From positions 372,001 to 436,000 of the forward strand of contig NZ_RCZD01000003.1 in the NCBI RefSeq assembly GCF_006438725.1: DNA of 64,000 nt, written 5' to 3'. The DNA comes from Ewingella americana. GTDB lineage: Bacteria > Pseudomonadota > Gammaproteobacteria > Enterobacterales > Enterobacteriaceae. A model generated the notes under the pieces. It ran no database searches, was not told where the DNA came from, and saw nothing but the letters and a program-made list of their open reading frames with translations. Positions 38,354 to 47,628 of the stretch are shown one piece after another. Each line of letters opens with the position of its first letter. The stretch's first letter is position 1. A program made the translations under genes and the position numbers.

Positions 38354-38578
38354 CCTGGAGATAACTCCTGCTAAAACGACAGGGCTTCGCGGCATTGCCT
38401 TGCTGGCTGCGTAGAATTCTGCCGGTATATGATGATGGACGCGTAGGTAAAGTGATTGAAACGGTTACCAATAGCGCTTTTTCCCAGATTTTGGCTGTTG
38501 TACCACACTCTGAAACTGAGTCTACGACAAATAGCGCCTGTGAGGAAAATGGCACACATGTAGCCTGTGCTGCGGGGG

Positions 38579-40162
38579 CTACTCTTCCGGCAGCACGTCG
38601 CCGCCGTTGGTCTCCAGCGTAAAGTGCATCAGTTCTTCAACCGACAGCGGCTTACTGTACAAATATCCCTGCAACAGTGTGACGCCGTGATTACGCAGGT
38701 ATTCAGCCTGCTGCACCGTCTCGACGCCTTCGGCCACGGTTTTCAGTTTTAGCTCTTCCGTCAGCTTCAGCACGGTATCCAGTACCGGGGCGATTAACGT
38801 GTTCTGGTCGATAGACATCACGAATCCACGGTCGATTTTCAGATAATCCAGCGTGAATTTCTCCAGATAAATCAGCGCACTGTGCCCAGTACCAAAGTCA
38901 TCTATCGCGATTTCAATACCCTGATGGCGCAGCCAGTTGAATTCCCGCAGGGCATTTTCGTTATCAATCATGCCGCGCTCGGTAATTTCAAACACAATCT
39001 GGAAGTGGTCTTCGGGCATGGCAGAAAGGAAATTCATCACATCATCGCGGAAGCTGACTTTGTTCATATGATGTGGAGAGATATTGATGCCGAATTTGGC
39101 CTTGAACGGCATCACCTGCTTAAGACGGTGCGCATCGGCCGCAGCTAACTGCATCATGCGCTGCGTCAGGGGCACAATCATGCCCTGTGACTCCGCGTAG
39201 CTGATGAAGATATCAGGCGGAATTCGTCCTTCAACGGGATGCTGCCAGCGCATCAGAGCTTCCAGACCGGCAACTTTCAGCGTTTGAGTTTCCATCACCG
39301 GCTGGTACTCGACAAAGAACTGGCCGTCTCTTAAACCGAGGATAATTTCCCGTTCCGGGTTGTGGCGGCTCACCAGAGTGAAATAGATCAGTGCGCCGAC
39401 CATCAGGCTCAAGAGTATTGCAGCCAGCAGGGTGAAGCGAATATTTTCACCGGTAATTTGCGGGGCATACAGACGCAAGGTGAACGGATAGTCCCCGACT
39501 TTTATTTCAGAATAGTGAGAGTCAGGCAGATTTTTTATCGGAATAAGTGTGGTGCTGATCGACGTCAGGGCGCTGTCGCCAATGATCAGAGCAAAGCCGT
39601 GATAGCCTTCATCATTCTGGGTAAAGAGTAGATAAGGTGAGAGCGTCAGCTCAATGGTGGCGAGGACGCCGTTGCCTGCGCTGTCGGGATCGCGATACCA
39701 GATAGCAATCACGGGCCGATTGGGGACAAAACGGGTGCCTTGTTCCAGCTGAATATCGAGGGGTTTATGCCAGTCAATTCTGGAGAAAATATCTTCGACA
39801 GTCAGTGTCATCTCGCCGGTGGCCGATGAGCAATACACCATACCTTCGCGCACCAGCAGAAATTCACGCACGCCCAGCGTCAGCGCGGCATCCCGGCTCA
39901 GTTGATCGCTGGCCATATCACAGCTTTTGTCCGGCATATGACCCAGACGCTTCATGGTATCGGTCAGGTTTTGCAAATATGTGGTGCTGAACTGGACAGT
40001 TCGCGCGCCAATCAGTTGTTGCTGTTGCTCATTCTTTAAAGCAATGACGTACAGGGTAGCGGCGCTGAAAACAAAAAAAAGCAGAGTGGCAGCAACAATA
40101 CTTTTAATCAGATAATTGCGTCTGGGTAAAACAGTGTGGGTGAGAGCCGATTTCAACCCCAT
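38579..40162 (-). CDS. pdeN: Cyclic-di-GMP phosphodiesterase PdeN (Rtn), CSS-EAL type
   Basis: Inner-membrane EAL-domain enzyme that breaks down c-di-GMP. 527 residues. A periplasmic CSS-motif domain lies between two helices (about 20-42 and 235-255); its cysteines include KSCDMASD and MVYCSSATGE, and redox control by DsbA is known for this class. The EAL domain has intact catalytic signatures EALMRWQHP, DDFGTGHSALIYL and KIDRGFV. The ATG at 40162 follows GAAGGTTGATAAA; a GTG at 40177 has no ribosome site. Confidence 0.92.
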   Translation of the reverse strand: MGLKSALTHTVLPRRNYLIKSIVAATLLFFVFSAATLYVIALKNEQQQQLIGARTVQFSTTYLQNLTDTMKRLGHMPDKSCDMASDQLSRDAALTLGVREFLLVREGMVYCSSATGEMTLTVEDIFSRIDWHKPLDIQLEQGTRFVPNRPVIAIWYRDPDSAGNGVLATIELTLSPYLLFTQNDEGYHGFALIIGDSALTSISTTLIPIKNLPDSHYSEIKVGDYPFTLRLYAPQITGENIRFTLLAAILLSLMVGALIYFTLVSRHNPEREIILGLRDGQFFVEYQPVMETQTLKVAGLEALMRWQHPVEGRIPPDIFISYAESQGMIVPLTQRMMQLAAADAHRLKQVMPFKAKFGINISPHHMNKVSFRDDVMNFLSAMPEDHFQIVFEITERGMIDNENALREFNWLRHQGIEIAIDDFGTGHSALIYLEKFTLDYLKIDRGFVMSIDQNTLIAPVLDTVLKLTEELKLKTVAEGVETVQQAEYLRNHGVTLLQGYLYSKPLSVEELMHFTLETNGGDVLPEE

Positions 40163-40275
40163 TTTATCAACCTTCACTCATGATGTTGCGGAAATAAAAG
40201 TATAACGTAAGGCGATGAATAGCAGTCATTAATTAAACTTTAGTGAGTTTTCAAAAAGGAAGTGGGCTCATAGGC

Positions 40276-40308
40276 AAAAAAAACGCCATCCGGGGATGAC
40301 GTTTTTTT
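40276..40308 (-). terminator. Terminator downstream of mepS
   Basis: An A-rich arm and T-rich arm flank AACGCCATC-CGGG-GATGACGTT with one internal mismatch. On the minus strand a T run follows the stem. Confidence 0.75.
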
Positions 40309-40346
40309 ATTCGCTTGGCTTAGGACAACAAGAGTGAGTGCTTTAT

Positions 40347-40931
40347 TTAGCTGTGTTCACCGCTCGCTAAAACACGTCTTGCTTCACGGAAACGCGCATT
40401 CCAATAAGTCTCTTTCAGGTTTGAAATCATCACACCGTTGCTGGTGGAGGCATGAACAAACTGATCGTTACCTAAATAAATACCGACGTGACGGCCTGTT
40501 GAGCCTGCACGGAACAGAACCAGATCGCCTGCACGCAGTTTAGTGCGCTGGATTTTCTTGCCCTTTTCTTCCTGTTCATAAGTCGAACGAGGTAAATCCA
40601 TACCAAATTGTTCGCGGAATGTTACCTGAACGAAGGCTGAGCAATCGATACCACGCTTGCTGTCACCACCTAACCGATAACGAACGCCTTTCCAGTCAGC
40701 ATACTGATCCATAATTTTGGATTTTACGTTGACGCTACGAACCATTGCTTCGAATTCATCCTGAGAGGCTTGCAGTAGAAGACCATCTTTGTCATTTACT
40801 GCACGCATATCAGTTTGCGCGCTTTCTGTGTTCGAAGAATGTATACCACTACACGCGGAGAGAATAATTGCCGCGCCAATCGCGGGAATTATCCGCGTGA
40901 TATATCTCAGAAACGGTTGAGACTTGACCAT
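40347..40931 (-). CDS. mepS: Murein DD-endopeptidase MepS (Spr), lipoprotein
   Basis: Outer-membrane lipoprotein that cuts D-Ala-mDAP cross-links to let the cell wall grow. 194 residues. Lipobox LSAC with C27. NlpC/P60 domain with catalytic C97 in GIDCSAFV, H148 in GRHVGIYLG and H160 in FVHAST. Its level is set by proteolysis in E. coli (NlpI-Prc). It lies between lpxT and pdeN as in K-12. Confidence 0.95.
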   Translation of the reverse strand: MVKSQPFLRYITRIIPAIGAAIILSACSGIHSSNTESAQTDMRAVNDKDGLLLQASQDEFEAMVRSVNVKSKIMDQYADWKGVRYRLGGDSKRGIDCSAFVQVTFREQFGMDLPRSTYEQEEKGKKIQRTKLRAGDLVLFRAGSTGRHVGIYLGNDQFVHASTSNGVMISNLKETYWNARFREARRVLASGEHS

Positions 40932-41380
40932 TATTATTGTTATCCCTTGATGTCCTTAACGATTAAATCGTTATAAATTGCCAAACGAAGCGAGACTACC
41001 TGCTGCAATCAGAGGCGGCAAACGCCTGGTCAGGGAAACGTGCGTTAGCGCACAATTTTCCTCGAATCAAGCCGTTTATGCCACATTTCTGTGCAAACGC
41101 ATTGGAGATTACCGTAATGAATAGGGGATTGCGAGAGGTTTTATGGGATTTTTTATATGAAATTGTGATGTAAAGTGATGTTAGCATTAATGTAATAAAT
41201 GATGATTGATATTTGTACGGCTTTAGAGCTAAACCGCCTCACAAGCGGCCTGCCAGACATAAATCCGCAAATGCTTTGCCATAAAATATCTTTAAAATAT
41301 GCTCGGTACTGCACAGAAAACATTACGGACCATAATAATTCGCTATGATTGCAAAAAATAATCATGGCCGTAAAAAAAGA
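40932..41380. other. lpxT-mepS intergenic region
   Basis: 449 bp with the mepS promoter and a long leader. Nearest lpxT, TTACGGACCAT at 41323-41333 pairs imperfectly with ATGGCCGTAA at 41364-41373, a hairpin that on the minus strand could end lpxT transcription. Weak ORFs here lack ribosome sites and look random. Nothing else is supported. Confidence 0.4.
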
Positions 41381-42082
41381 TTAACCCCGGCGTAATTTAG
41401 GGAGTTTATGATCCAGCCAGTTCACGAGCGCATCACTTGCGGGTGTCATTAACCACCAACTGGCCCCTGCCAGAACCACGGACATTGAACCTACCGCAAT
41501 ATCGGTAAACCAGTGCGCGCCAATCATCACCCGTGGCAATGAGAAGGTGATGGTGATCAACATCGCCATCGCAAACGCCCCTTTGCCCAGATAACGCAGC
41601 ATGAAGCAGCAAAATACCATCAGCATCATTCCGTGATCACCGGGGAAACTGTCGCCAGAAGCATCTTTGGTCGCAATACCCGTTAGCTGACTCACGCGGT
41701 TGACGCCCGGAAAGCTTAGCGATGGGCTTTTATGGCTGATGGGCAACAGATGTCCCAACTGGTTAAGTACCACTGCGGTTAGCAGCATTACCACACCAAT
41801 GATAATCATGCGGCGGCGTTCTGCGGTATCGCGCTTTATATAAAATGATAAATAGAGCAGCCCCATCACCAGCAGTGAAATACCGTCGAAAGCACGGTTA
41901 TTGGTGATGGCGACCAGGTGCAGAAAGGTGTCGCTGGTCGCCAGGTGTCGATTGAAATAGAAGAAAATAGAAGTATCTATCGGCAACCAAAAGCCGTGAT
42001 GGATGGGCAGGTAATACGATAGAAAAAGCGCAATGCCGAGGGCATTGCACAGCAGGATAGTGGGGAGGTTGCGGCGCCACAT
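41381..42082 (-). CDS. lpxT: Lipid A 1-diphosphate synthase LpxT (PAP2 family)
   Basis: Inner-membrane enzyme that moves a phosphate from undecaprenyl pyrophosphate to lipid A at the periplasmic face. 233 residues, six helices. PAP2 signatures are DSFPGDHGMM and SLPRVMIGAHWFTDI with the catalytic histidines. N-terminal HHGFWLPIDTSIF and NNRAFDG match E. coli LpxT (YeiU). The position next to yeiR and mepS is conserved. Confidence 0.92.
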   Translation of the reverse strand: MWRRNLPTILLCNALGIALFLSYYLPIHHGFWLPIDTSIFFYFNRHLATSDTFLHLVAITNNRAFDGISLLVMGLLYLSFYIKRDTAERRRMIIIGVVMLLTAVVLNQLGHLLPISHKSPSLSFPGVNRVSQLTGIATKDASGDSFPGDHGMMLMVFCCFMLRYLGKGAFAMAMLITITFSLPRVMIGAHWFTDIAVGSMSVVLAGASWWLMTPASDALVNWLDHKLPKLRRG

Positions 42083-42142
42083 AAGTAAAAACCTGTTTTT
42101 AGCGAATGTTAAGTATTTTAGAAAGGCGATACGTTAAGTTGT

Positions 42143-43117
42143 CTAACCTAAACGAATCTTCAACAAAGAAGATTGCAGTGCGTTCCATTGGGCCTCATCG
42201 CGTGTAATAAGCTCAATCCGGCTGTCCAGCGGAGCGACGGGTCGTGTCTCAATCTTCAAGTCCTGCCCTTGTCTGTTTACCAGCAGCGTGCCTTCTTTAA
42301 TGCGCATCACGCCTTTCACGCGTTCTACCGGCATCAGACGTACCCAGTCGAGCAACGCCACGGTATCGAATACCGTTTCCCCATCGAAAATCCAGCCACA
42401 GCTTGAATAACCGTCAGCCTGATTCAGCGCCCTGCGCCAGCGCTGATTACCTGGCAGGCTCAGCGCTGCCAGCCCGCGTGGTGAGGCATGGGCATGGTGG
42501 TGCGTACCGTCCGGTAATGGAGCCTGATTAAGGCGCGGTCGATCCAGCAGGTTTATGTCGATAGCGCCATGCGAGGCGATCACCACCTCGCGATTCGCGG
42601 CCCACTGGCTTTGCCAGACAGTCAGCGCCTGATGGTCTTGATCTGAATAGGCGTCGGTTTTGTTGGCCACGATCACGTCAGCAGCTGCCAGCTGATCGCG
42701 GAAGTTTTCATTCTCCACGGTGCGCTGATCGCTGAGATTACGGGCGTCAAGCAAGCACAGCGACGCATTGAGCGTCAACCAGTTGTTGTAAATCTCAGAG
42801 GTCAGTAAAGAAAGGATTTGCTTCGGATGACCAAGGCCGGTCGGTTCGATCAGCAGACGATCGGGGCGGGTCTGCTGTAATAACATATTCAGTCCGACCT
42901 GCATCGGCAGTCCGTTTACGCAACACATGCAGCCGCCGGGGATCTCTTTGAGCACAGCACCGCTGTCTGCCAGAAGCGCACCATCAATACCCACTTCGCC
43001 GAATTCATTAACCAGAACGGCCCACTTTTCGCCATCTGGTTTTTGCGCCAGTAAATGGCGAATGGTCGTGGTTTTGCCACTGCCAAGAAAACCGGTAATG
43101 AGATTGGTTTTGGTCAT
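42143..43117 (-). CDS. yeiR: COG0523/CobW-type zinc-binding GTPase YeiR
   Basis: Zinc-dependent GTPase of the G3E metallochaperone group. 324 residues. Walker A GFLGSGKTT at 9-17, the metal-binding CMCC motif at C63-C66, NKTD for guanine recognition, and a histidine-rich loop THHHAHA near residue 206. The C-terminal CobW domain ends near LLKIRLG. A 10-bp palindromic hairpin lies 59 bp upstream. Confidence 0.93.
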   Translation of the reverse strand: MTKTNLITGFLGSGKTTTIRHLLAQKPDGEKWAVLVNEFGEVGIDGALLADSGAVLKEIPGGCMCCVNGLPMQVGLNMLLQQTRPDRLLIEPTGLGHPKQILSLLTSEIYNNWLTLNASLCLLDARNLSDQRTVENENFRDQLAAADVIVANKTDAYSDQDHQALTVWQSQWAANREVVIASHGAIDINLLDRPRLNQAPLPDGTHHHAHASPRGLAALSLPGNQRWRRALNQADGYSSCGWIFDGETVFDTVALLDWVRLMPVERVKGVMRIKEGTLLVNRQGQDLKIETRPVAPLDSRIELITRDEAQWNALQSSLLKIRLG

Positions 43118-43383
43118 CGAAAACTCCCTTTTTATAGCACGCTTCGTATCGTATTGAAAATGTTGTTATTTTTTGTTTTTCGACTTTTTTAGTCGAAAAA
43201 GAAGATCAATAAGATGCCGTTTACGCTCAAGGAAATCCACTTCTGCGCCGATGAGAAAGTATCAACCGCACGTTGTGTTGTTATTACTCAGGACCCTCTT
43301 ACTTTCGTGATAAGAAATTTCCGTCCCTTTTTGTGAAGTTATTCTAATGTTAATGATGAGTAAACAACGGTAACGAGGTAACC

Positions 43384-43692
43384 ATGAACAGATTAGCGAT
43401 GCTCCTGTTTTTTGGATTTTGTACCTCAGGGATGACGCAGGCGGCAGTAAACCCTTCATCGGGTACTATCCATTTCTACGGTGCCATAGTAGAAGACGCG
43501 TGCAGCTTAAATACAACTCAAAACAATGTCACAACCCGTTGTTTTCGTGATGGAAAAGATATCATTCAGACTCGAACTTTAGCGACCGGTAATCTGCCAA
43601 ATTTTTCTTTACCCAAGTCCCTGGGGCGCGTGACGACACAGTATATCAACAACAATCCTCATCTGGCCGTTATGACCGTGGCGTATAACTGA
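43384..43692 (+). CDS. Small secreted fimbrial-subunit-like protein
   Basis: 102 residues with a signal peptide (cleavage near TQA-AV). The mature start SGTIHFYGAIVEDACSLN follows the N-terminal pattern of type 1 pilin subunits (GxIxFxGxIVxxxC), with a second cysteine in TTRCFRDG. It is far shorter than a pilin (about 150-180) and no chaperone or usher gene is near. E. coli YehE (DUF2574) is a comparable short pilin-like protein. It is either a stand-alone family member or a relic; there is no sign of a frameshift. AGGT lies close to the start. Confidence 0.65.
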   Translation: MNRLAMLLFFGFCTSGMTQAAVNPSSGTIHFYGAIVEDACSLNTTQNNVTTRCFRDGKDIIQTRTLATGNLPNFSLPKSLGRVTTQYINNNPHLAVMTVAYN

Positions 43693-43721
43693 GCCGCGTA
43701 AATAAGTTATCTTGCTAATCA

Positions 43722-43749
43722 ATGGCGCAGGGCTGTTTCTCTGCGCCAT
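43722..43749. terminator. Inverted repeat after the fimbrial-like gene
   Basis: ATGGCGCAG and CTGCGCCAT form a 9-bp stem around a 10-base loop, 30 bp after the stop codon. No T tract, so terminator function is tentative. Confidence 0.4.
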
Positions 43750-43929
43750 AAATGGTCTGACACGTTGTTGTTTTTGGCCTATCCAATGTTGACCCCACCG
43801 ACACTTTCCAGCCCCTGAACGCGACACACCTTCAGCGCGTGATATACTTTAGCCTCGTTTTTCCGGCATTAAGCGATGGTGTTCCGCGCTTTATTTGCCT
43901 GACCAATTCCTTATTTTCAGGACGATGTA

Positions 43930-44661
43930 ATGCGACTTTATCAGGAGATCGGCGGAAAATTACGCAGCGCAATAGAAGCAGGTGATTACCTGGTCGGCGA
44001 CCGGCTACCGCCAGAGAGGGACATTGCTGAAACCTTTTCGGTCAGCCGCAGCGTGGTGCGTGAAGCGTTAATCATGCTGGAACTGGAGAAGAGAGTTGAA
44101 GTGCGCAAAGGTTCAGGCGTCTATGTGCTTCCACGTCAGCCTGAGGCCAATATATTTCGCGGCGACACCGGATATGGACCGTTCGAACTTTTGCAGGCCA
44201 GACAACTGTTAGAAAGTGAAGTGGCGGCCTTTGCGGCAATGCAGGCCACCAAAAATGATATTCTCAAAATGCGCGATGCCATCGATCAGGAACGCGGGTT
44301 TATTGAGCGTGGAGAAGTGGATGAAACTGCCGACGAGTTATTCCACACTTTACTGGCACAGGCTTCGCAAAATAGTGTGCTGGCGAATATGGTGGTGGAT
44401 TTGTGGCAAATCCGTAAAGGCAGCGCGATGTGGCAAGGTATTCAGCAGCACGTTGGCAAGAGCGACCATGGCCAGCAGTGGCTGCTGGACCATCAGAAAA
44501 TTTTGCAGGCCATATTGAGGCGTGACCCAAAAGCGGCCAAACAAGCGATGTGGCAGCATTTGGAAAACGTGAAAATCATGCTGCTGGAAGTCTCCGATGC
44601 CGAAGACCCGGCATTCGACGGTTTTCTGTTTGAATCCATACCTGCGGTTTTGAACAAATAA
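43930..44661 (+). CDS. GntR-family (FadR subgroup) regulator, UxuR/ExuR-like
   Basis: 243-residue regulator with an N-terminal winged helix (RLPPERDIAETFSVSRSVVREALIMLE) and an FCD effector domain. Segments GPFELLQARQLLES and AKQAMWQHLENVK closely follow E. coli UxuR from memory. It faces yeiQ, a fructuronate-reductase-type gene, across a shared terminator, so it may control hexuronate genes. It is not at this place in K-12. Whether it is the main uxuR or a paralogue cannot be told here. Confidence 0.85.
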   Translation: MRLYQEIGGKLRSAIEAGDYLVGDRLPPERDIAETFSVSRSVVREALIMLELEKRVEVRKGSGVYVLPRQPEANIFRGDTGYGPFELLQARQLLESEVAAFAAMQATKNDILKMRDAIDQERGFIERGEVDETADELFHTLLAQASQNSVLANMVVDLWQIRKGSAMWQGIQQHVGKSDHGQQWLLDHQKILQAILRRDPKAAKQAMWQHLENVKIMLLEVSDAEDPAFDGFLFESIPAVLNK

Positions 44662-44681
44662 AGGCTGCCGGTGGCAGCCTT
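44661..44681. terminator. Terminator between UxuR-like gene and yeiQ
   Basis: AAGGCTGCC and GGCAGCCTT form a 9-bp stem around GGT, beginning at the stop codon. It lies between convergent genes; T-rich flanks are weak. Confidence 0.65.
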
Positions 44682-44707
44682 CAGAAGAGACACAATACAA
44701 GTCTCTC

Positions 44708-46177
44708 TTAACTGACCAACAAGGCGACGCTCTGTTTAGCACCGTTTGCCTGCAGGCTGGCATAGGCCTGCTGAATGGCATTCACGGCTTTCACGTTTTG
44801 CGGCAACTGCTCACCAAATACTGAGGTTAACGCCAGCAGGGCGTTGACTCTCGCTTCGCCGTCTTGCGTAGATGCGACAATTTCTGCCAGTTGTTTGGCC
44901 ATCGGATCTTTGATGTCAATTGCTGCGCCAGCATCATCGACACCCCCGACGTAACGTATCCATCCTGCCACACCCAGCGCCAGACACGCAAAGGGCCCCC
45001 CGTTGGCAAGATGCCAGCGCACTGAGTCGAGCATACGCTGCGGCAGTTTCATCGTGCCGTCCATGGCAATTTGCCAGGTGCGGTGTTTGAGCGCCGTATT
45101 ACAATATCGGGCGATGAGGCTATCGGCATAGGCTTGCAAATCTACGCCCTTAACGCTCAGCGTCGGTGCCTGCTCCTCTAACATCAGGCGATGTGCTGCC
45201 TGCTTGTAATGGCTATCTTCCATGCATTCATTGATGTACTGATAACCTGCCAGATAGCCGAGATACGCCAGAAACGAATGACTGCCGTTGAGCATGCGCA
45301 ACTTCATCTGTTCGAAAGGGAGTACGTCGGCCACTAGCTGAGCACCGACGTCCTCCCAGGCAGGACGCCCGGCGACAAAATTGTCTTCCACCACCCACTG
45401 AATGAACGGTTCACAGGCGATGCCACAAGGGTCAGCAACGCCTCCCAGTGCGGTAGTGATCTCCTGCAAGGTATCTTCAGTGGCAGCCGGGACAATACGA
45501 TCAACCATGGTGCTCGGGAAGGTCACGTTGCTGCTGATCCATTCAGCGAGTTCGACAGAACGGGCAGTGGCCATACCCAGAATCGCTTTTTTCACCACGT
45601 GGCCGTTTTCCGGGATGTTGTCGCAAGACAGAACGGTAAAGCCCGGCAGGCCGCGCTGATGGCGTATCCGTAGTGCCTCAACCAGAACCCCCGGTGCCGT
45701 AGACGGGGCATGCTCACCGGTTAAGTCCTGTTGGATTTGCGGATGGTTCAGGTCCAGTTCGCCGCTGCCAGGCTCAATGCAATAGCCCTTTTCAGTGACC
45801 GTCAGTGACACAATGGCCACCTGAGGTTCGGCCATTTTTTCGATAATCGCTTGCAGACCGTCAACACTGCCATGCATGGACTCATGTACGGAACCCACCA
45901 CGATGGCCTGGTTTCCTTCTGCCCCTTTTTCCAGCACGGTGAAGAGGTGATCCTGCCGTTGCAGGGACTGAATCAAAGAAGGGTCACCGAACAGGCTGAT
46001 TTCACAAAACCCCCAGTCTCCGCCTTGTTGATTGAGCACACGGTCGGTCAGTAACGCTTGATGCGCCCGGTGAAAAGCCCCGAAGCCAAGATGCACAATG
46101 CGGGTTTTCAACAGACTGCGATCGTACTTCGGTAATTGCACACCGGCAGGCAGTGATTCTGTGACGATAGTTTTCAT
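44708..46177 (-). CDS. yeiQ: Mannitol dehydrogenase-family oxidoreductase YeiQ
   Basis: NAD-dependent polyol or aldonate dehydrogenase related to UxuB and MtlD; YeiQ's substrate is not settled. 489 residues. N-terminal IVHLGFGAFHRAHQALLTDRVL is the dinucleotide domain of the family; the signature KLRMLNGSHSFLAYLGYLAG is near residue 290. The ATG at 46177 follows ATGGAGTTGTGT; an ATG at 46189 has no ribosome site. The UxuR-like gene points toward it. Confidence 0.9.
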   Translation of the reverse strand: MKTIVTESLPAGVQLPKYDRSLLKTRIVHLGFGAFHRAHQALLTDRVLNQQGGDWGFCEISLFGDPSLIQSLQRQDHLFTVLEKGAEGNQAIVVGSVHESMHGSVDGLQAIIEKMAEPQVAIVSLTVTEKGYCIEPGSGELDLNHPQIQQDLTGEHAPSTAPGVLVEALRIRHQRGLPGFTVLSCDNIPENGHVVKKAILGMATARSVELAEWISSNVTFPSTMVDRIVPAATEDTLQEITTALGGVADPCGIACEPFIQWVVEDNFVAGRPAWEDVGAQLVADVLPFEQMKLRMLNGSHSFLAYLGYLAGYQYINECMEDSHYKQAAHRLMLEEQAPTLSVKGVDLQAYADSLIARYCNTALKHRTWQIAMDGTMKLPQRMLDSVRWHLANGGPFACLALGVAGWIRYVGGVDDAGAAIDIKDPMAKQLAEIVASTQDGEARVNALLALTSVFGEQLPQNVKAVNAIQQAYASLQANGAKQSVALLVS

Positions 46178-46193
46178 ACACAACTCCATAACG

Positions 46194-46251
46194 TTATACC
46201 CGTGTTACTTCCAGTTGCTGGTACGTTGACTGCGACTCGAATGACTCAGGA
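46194..46251. repeat. Truncated ERIC element (left half)
   Basis: TTATACCCGTGTTACTTCCAG and following bases match the left arm of the ERIC copy at 25957 up to about the centre; the right arm is missing. It lies 17 bp upstream of the yeiQ start. The remaining 46252-46468 has no gene and presumably holds the yeiQ promoter. Confidence 0.65.
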
Positions 46252-46468
46252 TAGAGAACAGTGATAATTGGTCAGGCCAAAAATGAGTTTGTATTAAGCG
46301 TTGTGCGGCAAGCGGTCTTGCTGGCGGCATTTCAGTCATAAAACAGGCTTTAGAGTGTAAAGTCATATGACAGAAATGAAAATTGGTTAGTCCAGATTCG
46401 CGTCACTTTTGTGAGACAGATCGAAAGAGATGGCGTTTTGGGTAAGTTTTCACGTCAATAAAGGCGAT

Positions 46469-46492
46469 AAAAAAGAGCGCCAGAGCGCTCTT
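46469..46492 (-). terminator. Terminator of yeiP
   Basis: On the minus strand AAGAGCGC-TCTG-GCGCTCTT is followed by a run of Ts, 28 bp after the yeiP stop. Confidence 0.85.
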
Positions 46493-46519
46493 AGTCAAAA
46501 TCAGTGATGGGAATCTGAC

Positions 46520-47092
46520 TTAGTCAGCACGGCCCATATAACGGCGTTCTGCAATATGAATGCGAATTTTGTCGCCTTGGCTCAGGTATTCCGGTACCTG
46601 AATGCTCAGGCCGGTGCTCATTACCGCGGGTTTGTTACGTGCACTGGCGGATGCCCCTTTAATACCTGGCGCTGTTTCTACAATTTCCAGATCGACCGTC
46701 TGCGGCATTTCCAGTGCCAGAAGTTGGCTATCGAGCGTCAACACTTGCATGCCCTGCAGACCTTCCTCAGGAATGAACAGCAGTTCTTCTTCGATTTGCG
46801 CCTTATTGAAGGTGAACGGCGTAAAATCTTCGTCATCCATAAAGATATATTCATCACCGTCGACGTAGGAGAAGTTCACCCGGCGGCGGGTCAGGGTGAC
46901 GGTATCGAGGATGTCGTCGCCTTTAAAACGCTCTTCAACTTTCCCGCCAGTACGCACATCAGCAAAGCGCATTTTATACAGGGTGCTGGCACCGCGTGCG
47001 CTCGGGCTTTGAACATCGATGTCTTTTACCAGCAGCAGTTTACCGTCATAGTTAACGACAAAACCGCGTTTAATTTCGTTAGCACGTGCCAT
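46520..47092 (-). CDS. yeiP: Elongation factor P-like protein EfpL (YeiP)
   Basis: EF-P paralogue that helps ribosomes through polyproline and other slow motifs. 190 residues, three beta-barrel domains. The loop tip that in EF-P carries modified lysine is here SPSARGAST with R33, the unmodified arginine typical of EfpL. The ATG at 47092 follows GACAGGTATTTAT; an upstream in-frame start at 47161 is not family-like. Confidence 0.95.
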   Translation of the reverse strand: MARANEIKRGFVVNYDGKLLLVKDIDVQSPSARGASTLYKMRFADVRTGGKVEERFKGDDILDTVTLTRRRVNFSYVDGDEYIFMDDEDFTPFTFNKAQIEEELLFIPEEGLQGMQVLTLDSQLLALEMPQTVDLEIVETAPGIKGASASARNKPAVMSTGLSIQVPEYLSQGDKIRIHIAERRYMGRAD

Positions 47093-47347
47093 ATAAATAC
47101 CTGTCCACAAAGAAGAGAAAATATTTTGCGACACGTTACTCGCGACGCAGATTTCAGGCAAGCGTCTCGCACAAAAAGAGTGATGGAAAGCCCGCTGCCG
47201 CGCTGTTTGTTAACGCAATACTGTTTTGCGTTGCGCTCATTAAAAGTAAGCGTAGCCAATAAGTTTCAATGAGGGAATATTTCACTGGTGACGCTTCGGG
47301 GCATTCTGTTATTGTCGCGCCTCACTAAAAGCCTGTCGGAGGCGCTG

Positions 47348-47602
47348 ATGGACTGTCGTACCCATTGTGGGGCCTGCTGTATTGCGCCATCTATTTCCAG
47401 CCCCATCCCTGGCATGCCTAACGGCAAGCCGGCAAACACTCGCTGTATTCACCTCGCGGATGACTTCCTGTGCAACATCTTTACATCCCCGTTGCGCCCG
47501 AAAGTTTGCGGCAGTTTACAGGCCAGCCGCGAGATGTGTCACAGCCACCGCGACGATGCCCTGATTTACCTGACGCAACTTGAAATTGACACCGCGCCTT
47601 AA
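47348..47602 (+). CDS. yeiW: YkgJ-type cysteine-cluster protein YeiW
   Basis: 84-residue small protein of the zinc/iron-chelating cysteine-cluster family. Cysteines fall in [29 protein letters not shown] and PKVCGSL, plus EMCHS. The ATG at 47348 has GGAGG five bases upstream; a GTG at 47288 is in frame but less likely. Function is not established. Divergent from yeiP and convergent with setB. Confidence 0.88.
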   Translation: MDCRTHCGACCIAPSISSPIPGMPNGKPANTRCIHLADDFLCNIFTSPLRPKVCGSLQASREMCHSHRDDALIYLTQLEIDTAP

Positions 47603-47628
47603 ACCGGCAAGCTTTGCGGTTCCGCCAG

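Noticed and set aside
38354-38578. Short ORFs between yejA and pdeN
   Set aside because: No ribosome site or recognisable composition; they run into yejA or overlap its promoter.
40996-41365. Minus-strand ORFs of 63 and 70 codons between mepS and lpxT
   Set aside because: Atypical composition, no ribosome site, and they overlap a likely terminator hairpin and the mepS leader.
43118-43175. Zur box upstream of yeiR
   Set aside because: GAAAATGTTGTTATTTT has only partial likeness on one arm to the Zur consensus and no matching second arm.
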